DNA of 64,000 nucleotides from Prunus persica (taxonomy: Eukaryota; Streptophyta; Magnoliopsida; Rosales; Rosaceae), in contig NC_034015.1 of the NCBI RefSeq assembly GCF_000346465.2, positions 1,343,709 through 1,407,708 of the forward strand. Reading direction: 5' to 3'. The notes under the pieces are model-generated. The model was not told the DNA's origin. It searched no databases and was given only the letters and a program-made list of their open reading frames with translations. Below are positions 11,507 through 23,136 of this stretch, piece after piece (position 1 is the stretch's first letter; every line of letters starts with the position of its first letter). The translations under genes and the position numbers were made by a program.

Positions 11507-12180
11507 GACCATCTCCAACTATGTTGGGGCTAAGCTCAAATTTTCACCCTCCAAAATACAACTATTCATGTATTTTTAGTGCTCGAACTGTTTTTCCTCC
11601 AATATTGCGAACTCATAATTTGAGTCCATAACTTTATTAAATTGTTTAAAAATGGTCAACCTCTAGTTTTTTTGTTGTGATTAATTTTTAATGATATTAT
11701 TTTTGTTTAAAACTTCATGATTTAATTTTCTAAACATTTTAACCTAAAATAATTGAATTTAATAAACAAAATAATTTTTCACTTAAAGTTAAAATCAAGC
11801 TAGAAATTTGTTAAAACATTGTTTTTTTTTTAATCTTATAAATTTATTTAAAAATGCATCATTGGTTTAAAAAGCAAAAGATGAACAAGCTATTCAAAGG
11901 GAGTTGTTGGCCTTTGATGTGACTCTTCCATGTAATGGAATGAAGGAGAGGAGTGGCGCACAAAAATCTTTCACGTGGGACCTGCTCTGTATTTCCTTCA
12001 TGTGGCCTTCAATATTGGCATGTTGGAATCCACAAAATTACCAGTCCAAGCAATATTCGAACTGGAATTCAACCCAAGATATTGCTTGGCCCAAATTTCC
12101 ACCCGCCCAAATACATTAGAGATGGAATTTGGACTCAAATGTCAAATTTTCAGTTTCCACCCCCATGGTTGGAAATGGTC
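11507..12180. mobile_element. Harbinger-type MITE related to the 13.7-23.1 kb element
   Basis: Termini GACCATCTCCAAC (left) and GTTGGAAATGGTC (right) are inverted with one mismatch. TAA flanks both ends (11504-11506 and 12181-12183), as expected for PIF/Harbinger insertions. The left 80 bases match the reverse complement of the right end of the composite element at about 23050-23133 (shared CTCAAATTTTCACCCT and AATACAACTATTCATGTATT). The right 200 bases, inverted, match its left end at about 13750-13860. No coding sequence: it is a deletion derivative. Confidence 0.85.
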
Positions 12181-12183
12181 TAA

Positions 12184-13198
12184 GCACCTCATCCAAACAT
12201 ACTCTTAGTGACTATAATGTGAGATGCCTATGGTTTGTCCTTAGACAGGGTTGGGCCGGGCCAAAATTTTTGGGTTCGAACCTAGCTTTATGGGCCAGGC
12301 TTTTTTCCTTTTAAATCTTTTTGTTACACATTTTTTGGCAAAAGTGATGGATAAAGAGTTTTCTTTTAAACAATAGTATAAATTACTACATAACTTAAGA
12401 CAACAAAAATATAATAGCTAAACTCTTTTTATAATATGATAAAAAGTCTTCCACACAAGACAAAATGTTAAAATGGTCCAGCCCCTCCAAAATTGGACAA
12501 ATTAGTCGAGTTACTATTCGACAGTGACATAAGAGTTGTTCAATGTCACTCAAAACGAGTGACTTAAGAGTTTATTTCATGTCAATGTCAGTCAGTGACT
12601 GGACCGGTTTGTCCAATTTTTGAGGGGCTAGTCCATATTTTCTTGGTGTCCTCCTATTTATCCTTATATGGTAAAGTCCCAACTCTTTTACCAAACCTAG
12701 ACCAATAGCCAATATATTTAAAAAAATATTATACTTAAAAATGAATCTTATGAAAATGTATTACTTCTATCCCAAACTAGGATTGACATCATGAGAATTA
12801 AAGCAATTTGTGCCATTAGAATTAATAAAATCAAAATAAGCTTTCAAATTCTTTATTGAACCATTAAATTTGAACTTGACAAAAAAGGGGCACTAGAAGA
12901 TATAGTGTATATATGACTTCCTTGTTACAAAATTTTAGACAAAATTGAAAAAATTAACTGAATGTATAACATGTGTAACAAAATAAGAAGTTTATTAGTT
13001 TATCATACATATTACATTATTTTGATTAAGTATAAGGTTAGGGAGTGCATCAATTAAATTTTAAAAAAATAAGGGCATAGGCTAGCAGGCCTAGGCCAGG
13101 CCGAGGGTTGCAAATCCTAAGCCCAAGCCCTACCCAACTTTAGAGTAGGCCAGGCCAAGCAGGCATAACTATCGGGCCGAGCCGGACTTTGGCCTATA
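12184..13198. other. Intergenic AT-rich DNA with GGCC-rich repeat remnants
   Basis: No gene seen. Near 12245-12300 and 13081-13195 there are short GC-rich runs such as GGGTTGGGCCGGGCC and AGGCCAGGCC, in roughly inverted arrangement, as in decayed hAT-type MITEs. Between them at about 12480-12640 is another inverted pair (GGTCCAGCCCCTCCAAAATTGGAC against CCAATTTTTGAGGGGCTAG-type sequence). These look like old nonautonomous elements, but no target duplication could be assigned. Confidence 0.35.
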
Positions 13199-13210
13199 AT
13201 AAATATCTCC

Positions 13211-13337
13211 TTTTATTTTTTTGAGAGGGGCGATCATATACTAAACTCACACACACTACACGGATACTAGGACTCGAACCCAAGACCTTACCTGTGAGAG
13301 TAATTACTCCAAACCACTATACTAGTGGGTCCTTTGC
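13211..13337 (-). mobile_element. tRNA-derived SINE with perfect 12-bp target duplication
   Basis: On the minus strand the element has an A-box-like TAGTATAGTGGTTTGGAG and a perfect B-box GGTTCGAGTCC about 30 bases later, the internal RNA polymerase III promoter of a tRNA-like head. It ends in an A/T tail (AAAAAAATAAAA). ATAAATATCTCC flanks both sides (13199-13210 and 13338-13349), which supports retroposition. About 127 bp long, normal for plant SINEs. Confidence 0.88.
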
Positions 13338-13349
13338 ATAAATATCTCC

Positions 13350-13734
13350 ATTTTAGTGAAACTAATGAGTTTCTAAAAATTAAGTCTGACTTGGGCCCTA
13401 TGAATAGCCCACACCCAACAAAATCTAATAACGAATAACCCTTTTAGCCCAACTTAGAAAAAATAATATTTTTTTATCAACCGAAAAAATAACATATATA
13501 CAACTAAGAAGCCCTTTTGACATTTTTGCCCATACCCAGAAAATGTAAAATAGAATTAATATGTTAATACAATAATAATTTATATAAAAATTATTTTTTT
13601 AATTGCTATATTCTTGCCGTACCGATATTCTAGTTTTTAAAAATTAACCTTATTGGAATATCATATTGCCGTATCTTTACTCGTATCAGTGCAACATACA
13701 CCCTCACATTAGCAGGTGATAGCTAAGCGCAGCC
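13350..13734. other. Short intergenic stretch, nothing recognised
   Basis: AT-rich DNA between the SINE and the first base that aligns with the Harbinger element end. The true left terminus of that element is not preserved, so the border is approximate. Confidence 0.4.
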
Positions 13735-14306
13735 TAGGGCTTATGAGTTTTGAGTCCAAAAATCTTCTCCGACCCATGTATTTTGGGGGGTAAAAATTTG
13801 AGAAATGTCAAATTTGGGGTGGAATTCTAGTCCAAATATTGGTTGGACTGGTATTTTATGTGGGCCCAAACTCTACTTTTTCTACTCTTTTTTTTTTTGG
13901 CTTGGAAGCCCACTTAAAGACCAATGTATCCTGGGCCCCGCATGACATTTGCTGTCTGGCATGCATGTTATGCAACACAGCTGGCCCTTGTGCAAGTTGA
14001 TTCCATTCCAACGGCTATATTTTCAAAAGTTGTGCTGTGCTGTTTTTTTTTTTGTTTTTTTCCAATAGCTATGTTTGTAATCAACGATCAGGATTAATTT
14101 TAGGCAATCTGAACGATAAAATTTCACATCCAACGGCTCAAATTTAAATCCAACGGTCAAAATAATATTTATAATTAATCTAAATCAGATCCAACCTCAA
14201 AACTTATTCCAAACTCTATAAATAGCCACTCATTTGATAAATAATCCACCAAAAATCATTTTTTTCCTTTGTTATATTTTTCATTCTACTTTCATTCTTG
14301 TTGAGA

Positions 14307-17300
14307 ATGGCCCCAAAACCCCAAAGAGGTATAAATTGGAAACCACAACAAGATGAAGCATTGTGCAAACAATGGGTTTCTATCTCTGAAGATGGGGCTA
14401 TTGGCACGAATTAATCAAACAACTCATTTTGGTTGCGTGTGTACCAAAAGTTTTTGGAAAATGATCCGGGCATGATGTAACATCTAGGAAAAACAAAAAA
14501 AATATTTATTTAACTTATTTATGAGTTATCCAAAAAAACCAAAAAAAGAAGAAGAAGAAGGAGAAGGCAACGTGTAAGCCAAACATTCATTATTCCTTTC
14601 ATTCTTTCCTCCTTCCCTCTTACTTTCTCTTCAAAATCTGATTTTGGGATGAGTTGTTCATCTATTGGAGGTGAGTCACCTAGTCTAGGCTAAGGTTATT
14701 AATTATTTAGGCTAAGATAATATTAGGGATGAAAGGAATCAAATTTGGGTGAGGAAGAGGAGGATTGGAGGAAGGGAAGAAAAAAAAAATTATCTAAGTT
14801 GAGTCAATTTTGAAAAATTTAGTTTTTACCTTGTGATTGTGTTAGTTTAGTCTCTTAAAGAATAATTTGAGTCATATGAGTGTTAGGAAGAATTGAATTG
14901 GAAGATGTTGAATTTCTAATTTCGGGTTGGGTGGATAGAGCAATTTTTCAAGTGTGGGTGTTGTTAATTTTTGGTTTGATTTTGAGTTTTTGATGAGTTT
15001 AATTGATAGGTATGAAGTTTAGAAGTGTTTTAGAAGCCTTAAGAACAACTTAGAAATGATAGAATGGTTGAAAACAACTTTGAACCAAATCTGGAAATTT
15101 GCATTTTTCTAGGAATTTTCAGTCTGCGAGCCTCATTTTGGCTCTCTTTTTCTCCCAATCTTTTCTGTGTTTGAAGAAGCCAATCATTGATTTTAAACTA
15201 GACATGGCAAGGAATAAAAACAAATTGGTTTCATCGAATTTGGTTGAGTTCTGATAGGTCAAACACATGTCCAAAGTTCGGAAAAAAATATGTTTTCTGC
15301 AGAAAACCAGCCGCAAGCTCAAATTTGGAGCTGGTTTTCTCCTTCGTTTTAGCTCCGTTTCCAGTGTGGTTTATTGGGTTAGAAACTAGAGATATCAAGC
15401 TTTAAAACCATCATATGTTTGCCCATTTTTGTTAACGTTTCGTTGGTCAAAATGCCTCACAAAATATGGGATTTAATATGAAAACAGAGGAAGTTGCAGG
15501 ATTTTATTTTTGAAGACGATGAACAGTAAGCCCACTCGTGGCTCCGGGAATGGCGGCGTGTGGTGACTATTCCGGTAGCCTCCGACGCCATATTTTTAGT
15601 CCATCCGACACGAGTTCTCAGTCCGAGTCCAATAGTATAGGTTTCGGGTCGTTTTGAGGGGTACTCTCTATGTTAGGAGAGTGGGGTGCACTCTCTATGT
15701 TAGGAGAGAAAATATTTTTATAAAATTAGATTTTCTAACTTCATTTATGTTATTTATTTTTTCAAATCTAGGAACGGGAGAGAACCCAGCCACATCCGAA
15801 GGGTAATTTTGTCAATTTAGCTTCTTGGACACGACGTAGGGTTTCCTGATTTTCCTGATGATAGGGCTATGTCACTTTTAATCTTAGTACTTATATATAA
15901 TATTATAAATATGGATATTATTGTTGCTTTGCTTGATGAATATTATTTGATGTTATGTGAATATTATTATTGATGTTTCTCCATAGATATTATTTTTAAC
16001 GCTAGGTGAATATTATTATTCATGTGATGAAGCTTGAAATATTATTGTTATTATTTGTATTATTATTCCACACAGATGAATTATGTTTGCTCTGTATTGC
16101 ATATGCATCATAAAGACAGTGGTGTTTGGGGTGTGTGTGTCTCGTTTGAGGTTTATCTAAGGGGTAGGAGATGGCCTTAGATATATCTGAGTGAGTAAAA
16201 ATGTGGCATAAATTCAAGTGACGATAGCAAGGCTTGAATATATTGAGGTGATGGGAGCAGGGCCTCTAATGAAAAGTGAAAGTTGAGAAATTCATAAACA
16301 AAAGAAAACTGGGTTAAGGGATGGATGGGCATATTTTAGGGTATTCGGAGCTACGGTGTTAAAACGTATGGTATGAGACATGCAGGCTTGTTGCCCTAAG
16401 GTATGAATTGGTGGGATTAGAAGGGAGTGAGTTCATGGCATCACTGCATATGCAAATTTATTTATTTGGTATGGCTGCATAATTTCTGTATCTTGTGTTT
16501 GATGCATGACACTTTGATTAACTGTGATAGTTGACCTTGAGGGGTTTGATGGTACTTTACTGGGCATTAGAATGCTCATACCCTAATAGATTGTGCAGGA
16601 TTCAAGGCGATGTCTGTGGAAGCGGGTTACAACCAAGCTACTAGGCTTTTGTTGTTGATTTGTGTAATTAACTTTTGTAAGTAGTCAATGGTTTGATAAA
16701 GATCTTAGTGTGTATTTAACTACAAGTTACTGCGACTCTGATTCTGTGTTGTTAAGTAAATTTGTATTAATTTGTGGCTCTTTTTCTCATCATATCATGG
16801 TTGTAGGATTTTATTTTTTATGACTTTGGTATGACTTACACCCTGGTTCGGGAATATTCCTTGTTTCCGAATCGGGTCGTGACAAATGAGCGGAGCCAGG
16901 GTATGATCACCGCAAGCTATTGCTTCTCGGTTCAAGATCATCAACCAACAATGTTCTCTATGGAAGACATGTATGACAAATGTCAATGCAAGGCATGTGA
17001 GTGGCTCCAATCTTGAAGATGTGGTGAGTACCCATTTTTCCCAACGCTTAAATTTATAATTCTAATTCTTTTCAATTATTAACTTGATTTTTATTTTATT
17101 TCATGGGTATGATATGAATGCAAAAACACTTTTCTTGAATGATAATAAATCTCCAAATAGGTATTTCAAGTTGTATCATGCTTGGCAAATCTTAAAAGAT
17201 TGCCCAAAATAAAATGGCCTATGTGAATCTCCCACACAAACATTCAAAGATTCTTCTCATAGTGGCAATACAGTCAATTTGGAGGAAGATGAAGATGATG

Positions 17301-17576
17301 TGGTCATGCCACTCCAAGGCCGTTGGGAAGAGATCAACAGAAGAATGAAAAAAAGAAAGGGAAATGTGTTGAAAGTTATCTCAACCAAAGTGGAAAGTTC
17401 TTGTCTGAATTGGTTCAACAGGGAAATGAGGCAAAGAAGGATAGGAGGTGAAAGTTAGAGTTCTTACAAGAGCAACATGCCTATCAAATCTAATAAGATA
17501 AGGAGGCCAATGAACAGAGGATAATGTCCATGAGCCTATCCAAATTTACTCCAAGAAAGAAGAAGTATTGTTAGAA
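14307..17576 (+). pseudogene. Harbinger ORF1, unit 1, interrupted
   Basis: Starts MAPKPQRGINWKPQQDEALC at 14307. This is the tryptophan-containing Myb/SANT-like domain of PIF ORF1 proteins, which work with the transposase in binding the element and often appear in databases as GST T3-like or NAM-associated proteins. The reading frame meets TAA (about 14413, where unit 2 has CAA), is split by the insertion at 14476-16884, and resumes in the SFKIINQQC-type region near 16890. The second exon (about 17112-17576, after an intron with GTGAGT near 17022) has another stop in the CPK-x-NGLCES stretch and a one-base deletion near 17311 relative to unit 2. Confidence 0.8.
14476..16884. mobile_element. 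LTR-like 2.4 kb insertion (solo LTR candidate) in ORF1
   Basis: Compared with unit 2, extra sequence lies between CCGGGCATGA and AATGAGCGGAG. It begins TGTAACATCT and ends GTCGTGACA, the TG...CA form of plant LTRs. The flanks are CATGA (14471-14475) and AATGA (16885-16889), a 5-bp duplication with one mismatch. No gag or pol frame is present, and I could not find two LTR copies inside. The parsimonious reading is a long solo LTR; a noncoding LARD-type element is possible. Confidence 0.65.
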
Positions 17577-17679
17577 TAAGCAAGACAAAATTATTGAGGC
17601 CCAGATGAATGCAAGTTCCACCGACAATCCAGAAGACAACTCTGGAGACTATTATCCAAGCCCTCCACATAGTGGTTAT

Positions 17680-17970
17680 TAATTTATGTTTATTTGTAAT
17701 TGTTATTTATCTTTATTTATAATTGTCGTTTATCTTTATTTATAATTGTTGTTGTAATTGTTGTTTATCTTTATTTTTAACTATCGTTTATCTTTATTTA
17801 TGATTGTCGTTTATTTTTCTATGATTAGTCTTTTTTAAAATTCAATGATAAACCACATCATTCATTAAAATCACACAACCACTTTTATAATTTAAACGAA
17901 CTTTCATAATTTAAACATACAACATAATTTAAACACACAACATAATTTAAACAAACAACGTAGCTCATTG
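17680..17970. repeat. AT-rich tandem repeats between ORF1 and transposase, unit 1
   Basis: Several copies of a unit of about 25 bp, TTGTTTATCTTTATTTATAA, followed by copies of ACACAACATAATTTAAAC. The same tract occurs in unit 2 at about 20755-21045. It separates the convergent 3' ends of ORF1 and transposase and may serve as their common terminator region (inference). Confidence 0.65.
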
Positions 17971-18047
17971 CCCCTCTTATTTGCATCTCCAAATGTGGTT
18001 GATCAAATCATTTCTTAGATTGTGATGCACTTGTGAAGCACGAACTC

Positions 18048-19308
18048 AATTATGATGGAACATGTAGTCTGAGATAGTTTATCTGCCTCGGTTTATATAT
18101 TACGTGATAGTTGGCTCAAGCTCATAAGCAAGTCTTGCTCTTGCTCTTCTAGATGTTCGTGGACAATAATCATCATCATCAGATTCTGCATCTAGATCTT
18201 CAACAATCATGTTGTGCAATATTATGCATATCATCATGATTGAATGAAGTTGTTCTTTACGCCACATACGTGCAGGTCCCCTAACAATTGCTGATTGAGC
18301 CTGAAGTATTCCGAAGGCTCCTTCGACATCCTTCCAACAACTTTTTTTTTTGTGTGTGTCTGTGTGGACAAATAGTCTTTTTTTGGAGTATCCCGTTGAG
18401 AAATCGTCTTAACCAATGTAGCCCAACTGGGTAGATACCATCAGCCAAGTAATAACCCAGATTGTATTCATTTCCATTGACAATATATTGGATATGGGGA
18501 GACACTTCATTGACTACATCATTAAACAACGAGGAACGAGGTAGGACGTTGATATCGTTGTTCGATCCGACGACTCCAAAAAAGACATGCCACATCCAAG
18601 TGTCATACGAGGCCACTGCCTGTAGAACGACAATTGGCTTATTCTTATAGCTGGTAAACTGGCGTGCCCAAGTAGTGGGGCAATTCTTCCATTCTCAATG
18701 CATGTAGTCAAGACTGCCTAACATGCCTAGAAATCCTCTGCGACTAGCCTTGTGCAAGAGCCTATAAAGGTCAGTCAAATTTGGGGGACGGAGGTACCAC
18801 TGGCCATACACGGCTTCAATAATGAACCAAAATTTTCGCAAATATTCATGGGTTATAGATTCACCCAATCTATAGTACTCGTCGGTGCAGTCTGCCGAGC
18901 ATCCATATGCGAGCATTCGAAAAACGGATGTTAGCTTCTGCTCTGGGGATAGACTTTGTCGTCCACAAGCGTCTATCTTCTGGGTAAAGTATAGCTCATG
19001 TGCAACAACATTATTCAAGATGTGATAGAAAAGCTCTCTTCTCATGCGGAACCACCTGCGAAAGTCCACTGGGGCTAAAGTGGTCTTTCACAAACGTAGT
19101 CCTTCATAAGACTCTTATGATGTTTTTCTCTCTTCCGATTCTTGTATTCATGGCCTACAACAGAACCACCATGTTTAGATTGTTGAGCATATTGCTCCAA
19201 CAAAAACGTATGGTGTTGAATAGCCGTTGCAACCCTCTGTTGATGAAGGTCATCATCATCAAAATCATCATTGAAGAAATTTTGTATAGCATTCCCACGT
19301 GAATTCAT
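18048..19308 (-). pseudogene. PIF/Harbinger transposase, unit 1
   Basis: Minus strand, beginning MNSRGNAIQNFF at 19308. It has the HARBI1-type layout: helix-turn-helix region (LSPEQKLTSVFRMLAYG), the first catalytic Asp in LGSLDYMH, the second in VGSNNDINVL, and the Glu in VEGAFGILQA. Lesions: TAG after CERPL (about 19075), with a one-base loss compared with unit 2; TGA after SLDYMH (about 18693) where unit 2 codes Trp; and other frame changes near 18360 in a run of T. It cuts and pastes Harbinger DNA when intact; this copy cannot. Confidence 0.85.
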
Positions 19309-19394
19309 TGTAAGAAGGAGAATGAGATTGAAGGAGATTGTGTGGTCAATTCAGTAGAATAACACTTCTTAAATAGACAAGAGAATGAGATGAC

Positions 19395-19740
19395 CTACAT
19401 GTTTGAAAATAATTGAATGAAGATAGGAAAAAATAGGGAAAGATAAGGGAATCCAATAAAGTGAGATGAACAAAGATGAGCAATGGTTCAGAATATGATT
19501 GAAACTAGACAAGATGGGAAATGGTTTAAAAAATAATTGAATGAAGATAGGAAAAGATAGGGAAAGATAAAGGAATCTAATAAAGTGAGATGGACAAAGT
19601 TGAGCAATGGTTCATAACATGATTGAAACAAGACAATAGGGGATGGGAAAGGGTTCAGAAAATAATTGAAGAACATAAGTGGAGGTAGGCAAAAGTTCAG
19701 AATATTATTGAATTTGGATAAATGAATCCAATGAAGTAAA
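19395..19740. repeat. Tandem repeat of about 126 bp upstream of transposase, unit 1
   Basis: About two and a half copies of a unit containing AATAATTGAATGAAGATAGG and AATCCAATAAAGTGAGATG. The same array lies at about 22640-22975 in unit 2. Frames on the minus strand here come from the repeat. Confidence 0.7.
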
Positions 19741-19831
19741 AGTAAAAGTAAAAATGGAAGACAATTATGGCAATGGCTTCAATGAAGGGTTGAATTATTC
19801 CACGCATACATACGGTAAATAATCTACCCAA

Positions 19832-20674
19832 ATCCCAAAGAGGTGTGAATTGGAAACCACAAGAAGATGAGGCATTGTGCAAGGGCGGGTTTCTATCTCT
19901 GAAGATGGGGCTATTGGCACGAATCAATCAAATGACTCATTTTGGTTGCGTGTGTACCAAAAGTTTTTGGAAAATGATCCGGACATGAGCGGAGCAAGGG
20001 TACGATCGCCGCAAGCTATTGCTTCTCGATTCAAGATCATCAACCAACAATGTTCTCTATGGAAGGCATGTATGATAAAGACCAATGCAAGGCATGTGAG
20101 CGGCTCCAATCTTGAAGATGTGGTGAGTACCCATTTTTTTCAATGTTTAAATTTATTATTCTAATTATTTTCAATTATTAACTTGATTTTTATTTTATTT
20201 CATGGGTAGGATATGAATGCAAGAAAACTTTTCTTAAATGATAATAAAACTCTAAATAGGCCTTTAAAGTTGTATCATGCTTGGCAAATCTTAAAAGATT
20301 GCCCAAAATGGAACAACCTATGTGAATCTCCCACACAAACATTCAAAGATTCTTCTCATAGTGGCAATACAGTCAATTTGGAGGAAGATGAAGATGATGT
20401 AGTCATGCCCACTCCAAGGCCGTTAGGAAGAGATAAACAGAATGATGAAAAAAAGAAAGGGAAAGGTGTTGAAGGTTATCTCAACCAAAGTGGAAAGTTC
20501 TTGTCTAAATTGGTTCAACAAGGAAATGAGGCAAAAGAGGATAGGAGGCGAAAGTTAGAGCTCCTACAAGAACAACATGCCTATCAAATCCAACAAGATA
20601 AGGAGGCCAATGAACAGAGGATAATGTCCATGGACCTATCCAAATTTACTTCAACAAAGAAGAAGTATTGTTAG
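19832..20674 (+). pseudogene. Harbinger ORF1, unit 2, without its start
   Basis: Alignment with unit 1 starts at CCCAAAGAGGTGTGAATTGG; the bases that encoded the start Met are replaced by unrelated sequence. A one-base deletion near 19880 shifts the frame relative to unit 1. From there SISEDGAIGTNQSNDSFWLR runs openly to the splice donor GTGAGT at about 20122. The second exon (about 20213-20674) holds LYHAWQILKDCPKWNNLCES, an acidic stretch, and a Gln/Glu/Lys-rich coiled coil (LELLQEQHAYQIQQDKEANE), ending KKKYC. The C-terminal half is intact, but no start codon remains for the complete protein. Confidence 0.8.
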
Positions 20675-21111
20675 AATAAGCAAGACAAGTTCCCTCGACA
20701 ATCCAGAAGACAACTCTGGAGACTATTATCCAAGCCCTCCACATAGTGGTTATTAATTTATCTTTATTTGTAATTGTTGTTTATCTTTATTTATAATTGT
20801 CGTTTATCTTTATTTCTAATTGTTATTTATCTTTATTTATAATTATCGTTTATCTTTTTTTATGATTGTCGTTTATTTTTCTATAATTAGTTTTTTTTTT
20901 AAATTCAATTATAAACCATATAATTCATTAAAATCACACAACCACTTTTATAATTTAAACACACTTTCATAATTTAAACACACAGTATAATTTAAACACG
21001 CTTAGATAATTTAAACACACTTACAAAATTTAAACACACAACATAGCTCATTGCCCTTCTTTCGCATCTCCAAATGTGATTGATCAAATCATTTCTTAGA
21101 TTGTAATGCAC

Positions 21112-22545
21112 TTACGAAACACGAACTCTATTTTGACAGACCATGTAGTCTGAGATAGTTTGCATGTCTCTGTTTATATCGTACGTGATAGTTGGCTCAA
21201 GCTCATAAGCAAGTCTTGCTCTTGCTCTGATAGATGTTCGTGGACAATTATCATCATTATCAGATTCTGCATCTAGATCCTCATACTCATCCTTAACAAT
21301 CATGTTGTGCAATATTATGCACGTCATCATGATTGAATGAAGTTGCTCTTTGCGCCACATACGTGCAGGTCCCCTAACAATTCCCCATTGAGCCTAAAGT
21401 ATTTCGAAGGCTCCTTCGACATCCTTCCTATAAGCCTTTTGTTTTTGGGCAAATAGTCTTTTTTTGGAGTATCCGGTTGAAAAATCGTCTTAACCAATGT
21501 AGTCCAACTAGGGTAGATACCATCAGCCAAGTAATAAACCAGATTGTATTCATTTCCATTGACAACATTTTGGATGGGAGACACTTCATTGACTACACCA
21601 TTGAACAATGGGGAACAAGCTAGGACGTTGATATCGTTGTTCGATCCGACGACTCCAAAAAGGCATGCCATATTCAAGTGTCATACGAGGCCATTGCCTA
21701 TAGAACGACAGTTGGCTTATGCTTGTAGCCGGTAAACTGGCGTGCACAAGCAGTGGGGCAATTCTTCCATTCCCAATGCATGCAGTCAAGACTGCCTAAC
21801 ATGTCTGGAAATCCTCTGCGACTAGCCTTGTGCAAAAGGCAGTAAAGGTCAGTCGGATTTGGGGAACAGAGGTACCACTGGCCATACACGGCTTCAATAA
21901 CGGAACAAAACTTTCGAAAACATTCAAAGGCTGTAGATTCACCCAATCAGCAGTACTCGTCGGTGTAGTCTGCCGAGCATTCATATGCGAGCATTCGAAA
22001 AAGAGCTGTTAGCTTCTGCTCTAAGGATAGACTTTGTCGTCCACAAGCGTCTATCTTCTGGGTAAAGTATGTCTCATGTGCAACAACATCATTTGAGATG
22101 CGATAGAAAAGCTCTCTTCTCATGCTGAACGACCTGCGAAAGTCCACTGAGGGATAAAGTTGTCTTTCACAGGCGTAGTCCTCCATGAGACTCATCATTT
22201 TATGAGTACAAGGGAAAATGTTTTGGTATTGAGCCAGTTACAAGGGAAACTCTGCCGATTTTTCAGTAGACATTAACCTTATTATTTTATCATGTTTTGT
22301 ATAGAAGGGAAAATAGGTCATTTGTGCCCGACATTTGCCAGGTGTCGGACACGCATAGGATCTGGCTCGGATTCCAAAGCGGAATTTGGACTGGGTCCTG
22401 TAACACCATATTTGGATTGTTGAGTATATTGCTCCAACAAAAATGTATGGTGTTGAACAGCCATTGCAATCTTCTGTTGATGAAGGTCATCATTATCAGA
22501 ATCATCATTGAAGAAATTTTGTATAGCCTTTCTATGTGAACTCAT
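21112..22545 (-). pseudogene. PIF/Harbinger transposase, unit 2
   Basis: Minus strand, beginning MSSHRKAIQNFFNDD at 22545. The catalytic Asp residues (LGSLDCMHWEWKNCP and VGSNNDINVL) and a DEYEDLDAESDN-type acidic C-terminus can be read. Lesions: an extra block of about 200 bp at roughly 22200-22405, absent from unit 1, near the N-terminus; TGA after DEYC (about 21947); and other shifts. The extra block contains ACAAGGGAAA twice and a TGTAACACC and may be part of another element. Confidence 0.85.
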
Positions 22546-23136
22546 TGTAAGAAGGAGAATGAAATTGAAGGAGATTGTGCGGTCAATTCGGTAGAATAAT
22601 ACTTCTTAAATAGACAAGAGAATGAGATGACCTACATGTTTGAAAATAATTGAATGAATATAGGAAAAGATAAGGAAAGATAAGAGAATCCAATAAAGTG
22701 AGATGAACAAAGATGGGCAATGGTTCTGAACATGATTGAAACCAGACAAGATGAGAAATGGTTCAGAAAATAATTGAATGAAGATAGGAAAAGATAGGGA
22801 GAGATAAGGGAATCCAATAAAGTGAGATGGACAAAGTTGAGCAATGGTTCACAACATGATTGAAACAAGACAATAGGGGGTGGGAAAGGATTCAGAAAAT
22901 AATTGAAGAACACAAGTGGAGGTGTGCAAAAGTTTAGAACATTATTGAATGAGGATAAAAGAATCTAATGAAGCAAAAGTAAAAGTAAAAATGGAATAAA
23001 ATTATGGCAATGGCTTCAATGAAGGGTTTGAATTATTCCAGGCATAGGTATGGTGTTTTGAGTCCTAAAAATACATGAATAGTTGTATTTTGAAGGGTGA
23101 AAATTTGAGTTTAGCCTATGGTTGGAAATGGCCTAA

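Larger units (their letters stand above)
13735..23133. mobile_element. Composite PIF/Harbinger element: two units in tandem
   Basis: Each unit carries a plus-strand ORF1 (Myb/SANT-like) and a minus-strand DDE transposase gene, followed by the same internal tandem repeats. Unit 1 covers about 14306-19790 and unit 2 about 19832-23133. At the junction (19785-19832) the right end of unit 1 and the left end and start codon of unit 2 are missing. This fits one event of unequal recombination or aberrant repair between two copies. The right terminus ends GGTTGGAAATGGCC followed by TAA (23134-23136). The left terminus is degraded, so the outer target duplication cannot be proved. Confidence 0.8.

Noticed and set aside
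13255..13330. Genuine tRNA gene
   Set aside because: The A- and B-boxes are present, but no cloverleaf closes, and the unit has an A-rich tail and target duplications, so it is a SINE.
19488..19676. Hydrophobic minus-strand frame suggestive of a membrane peptide
   Set aside because: It is a translation of the 126-bp tandem repeat and recurs in the second unit.
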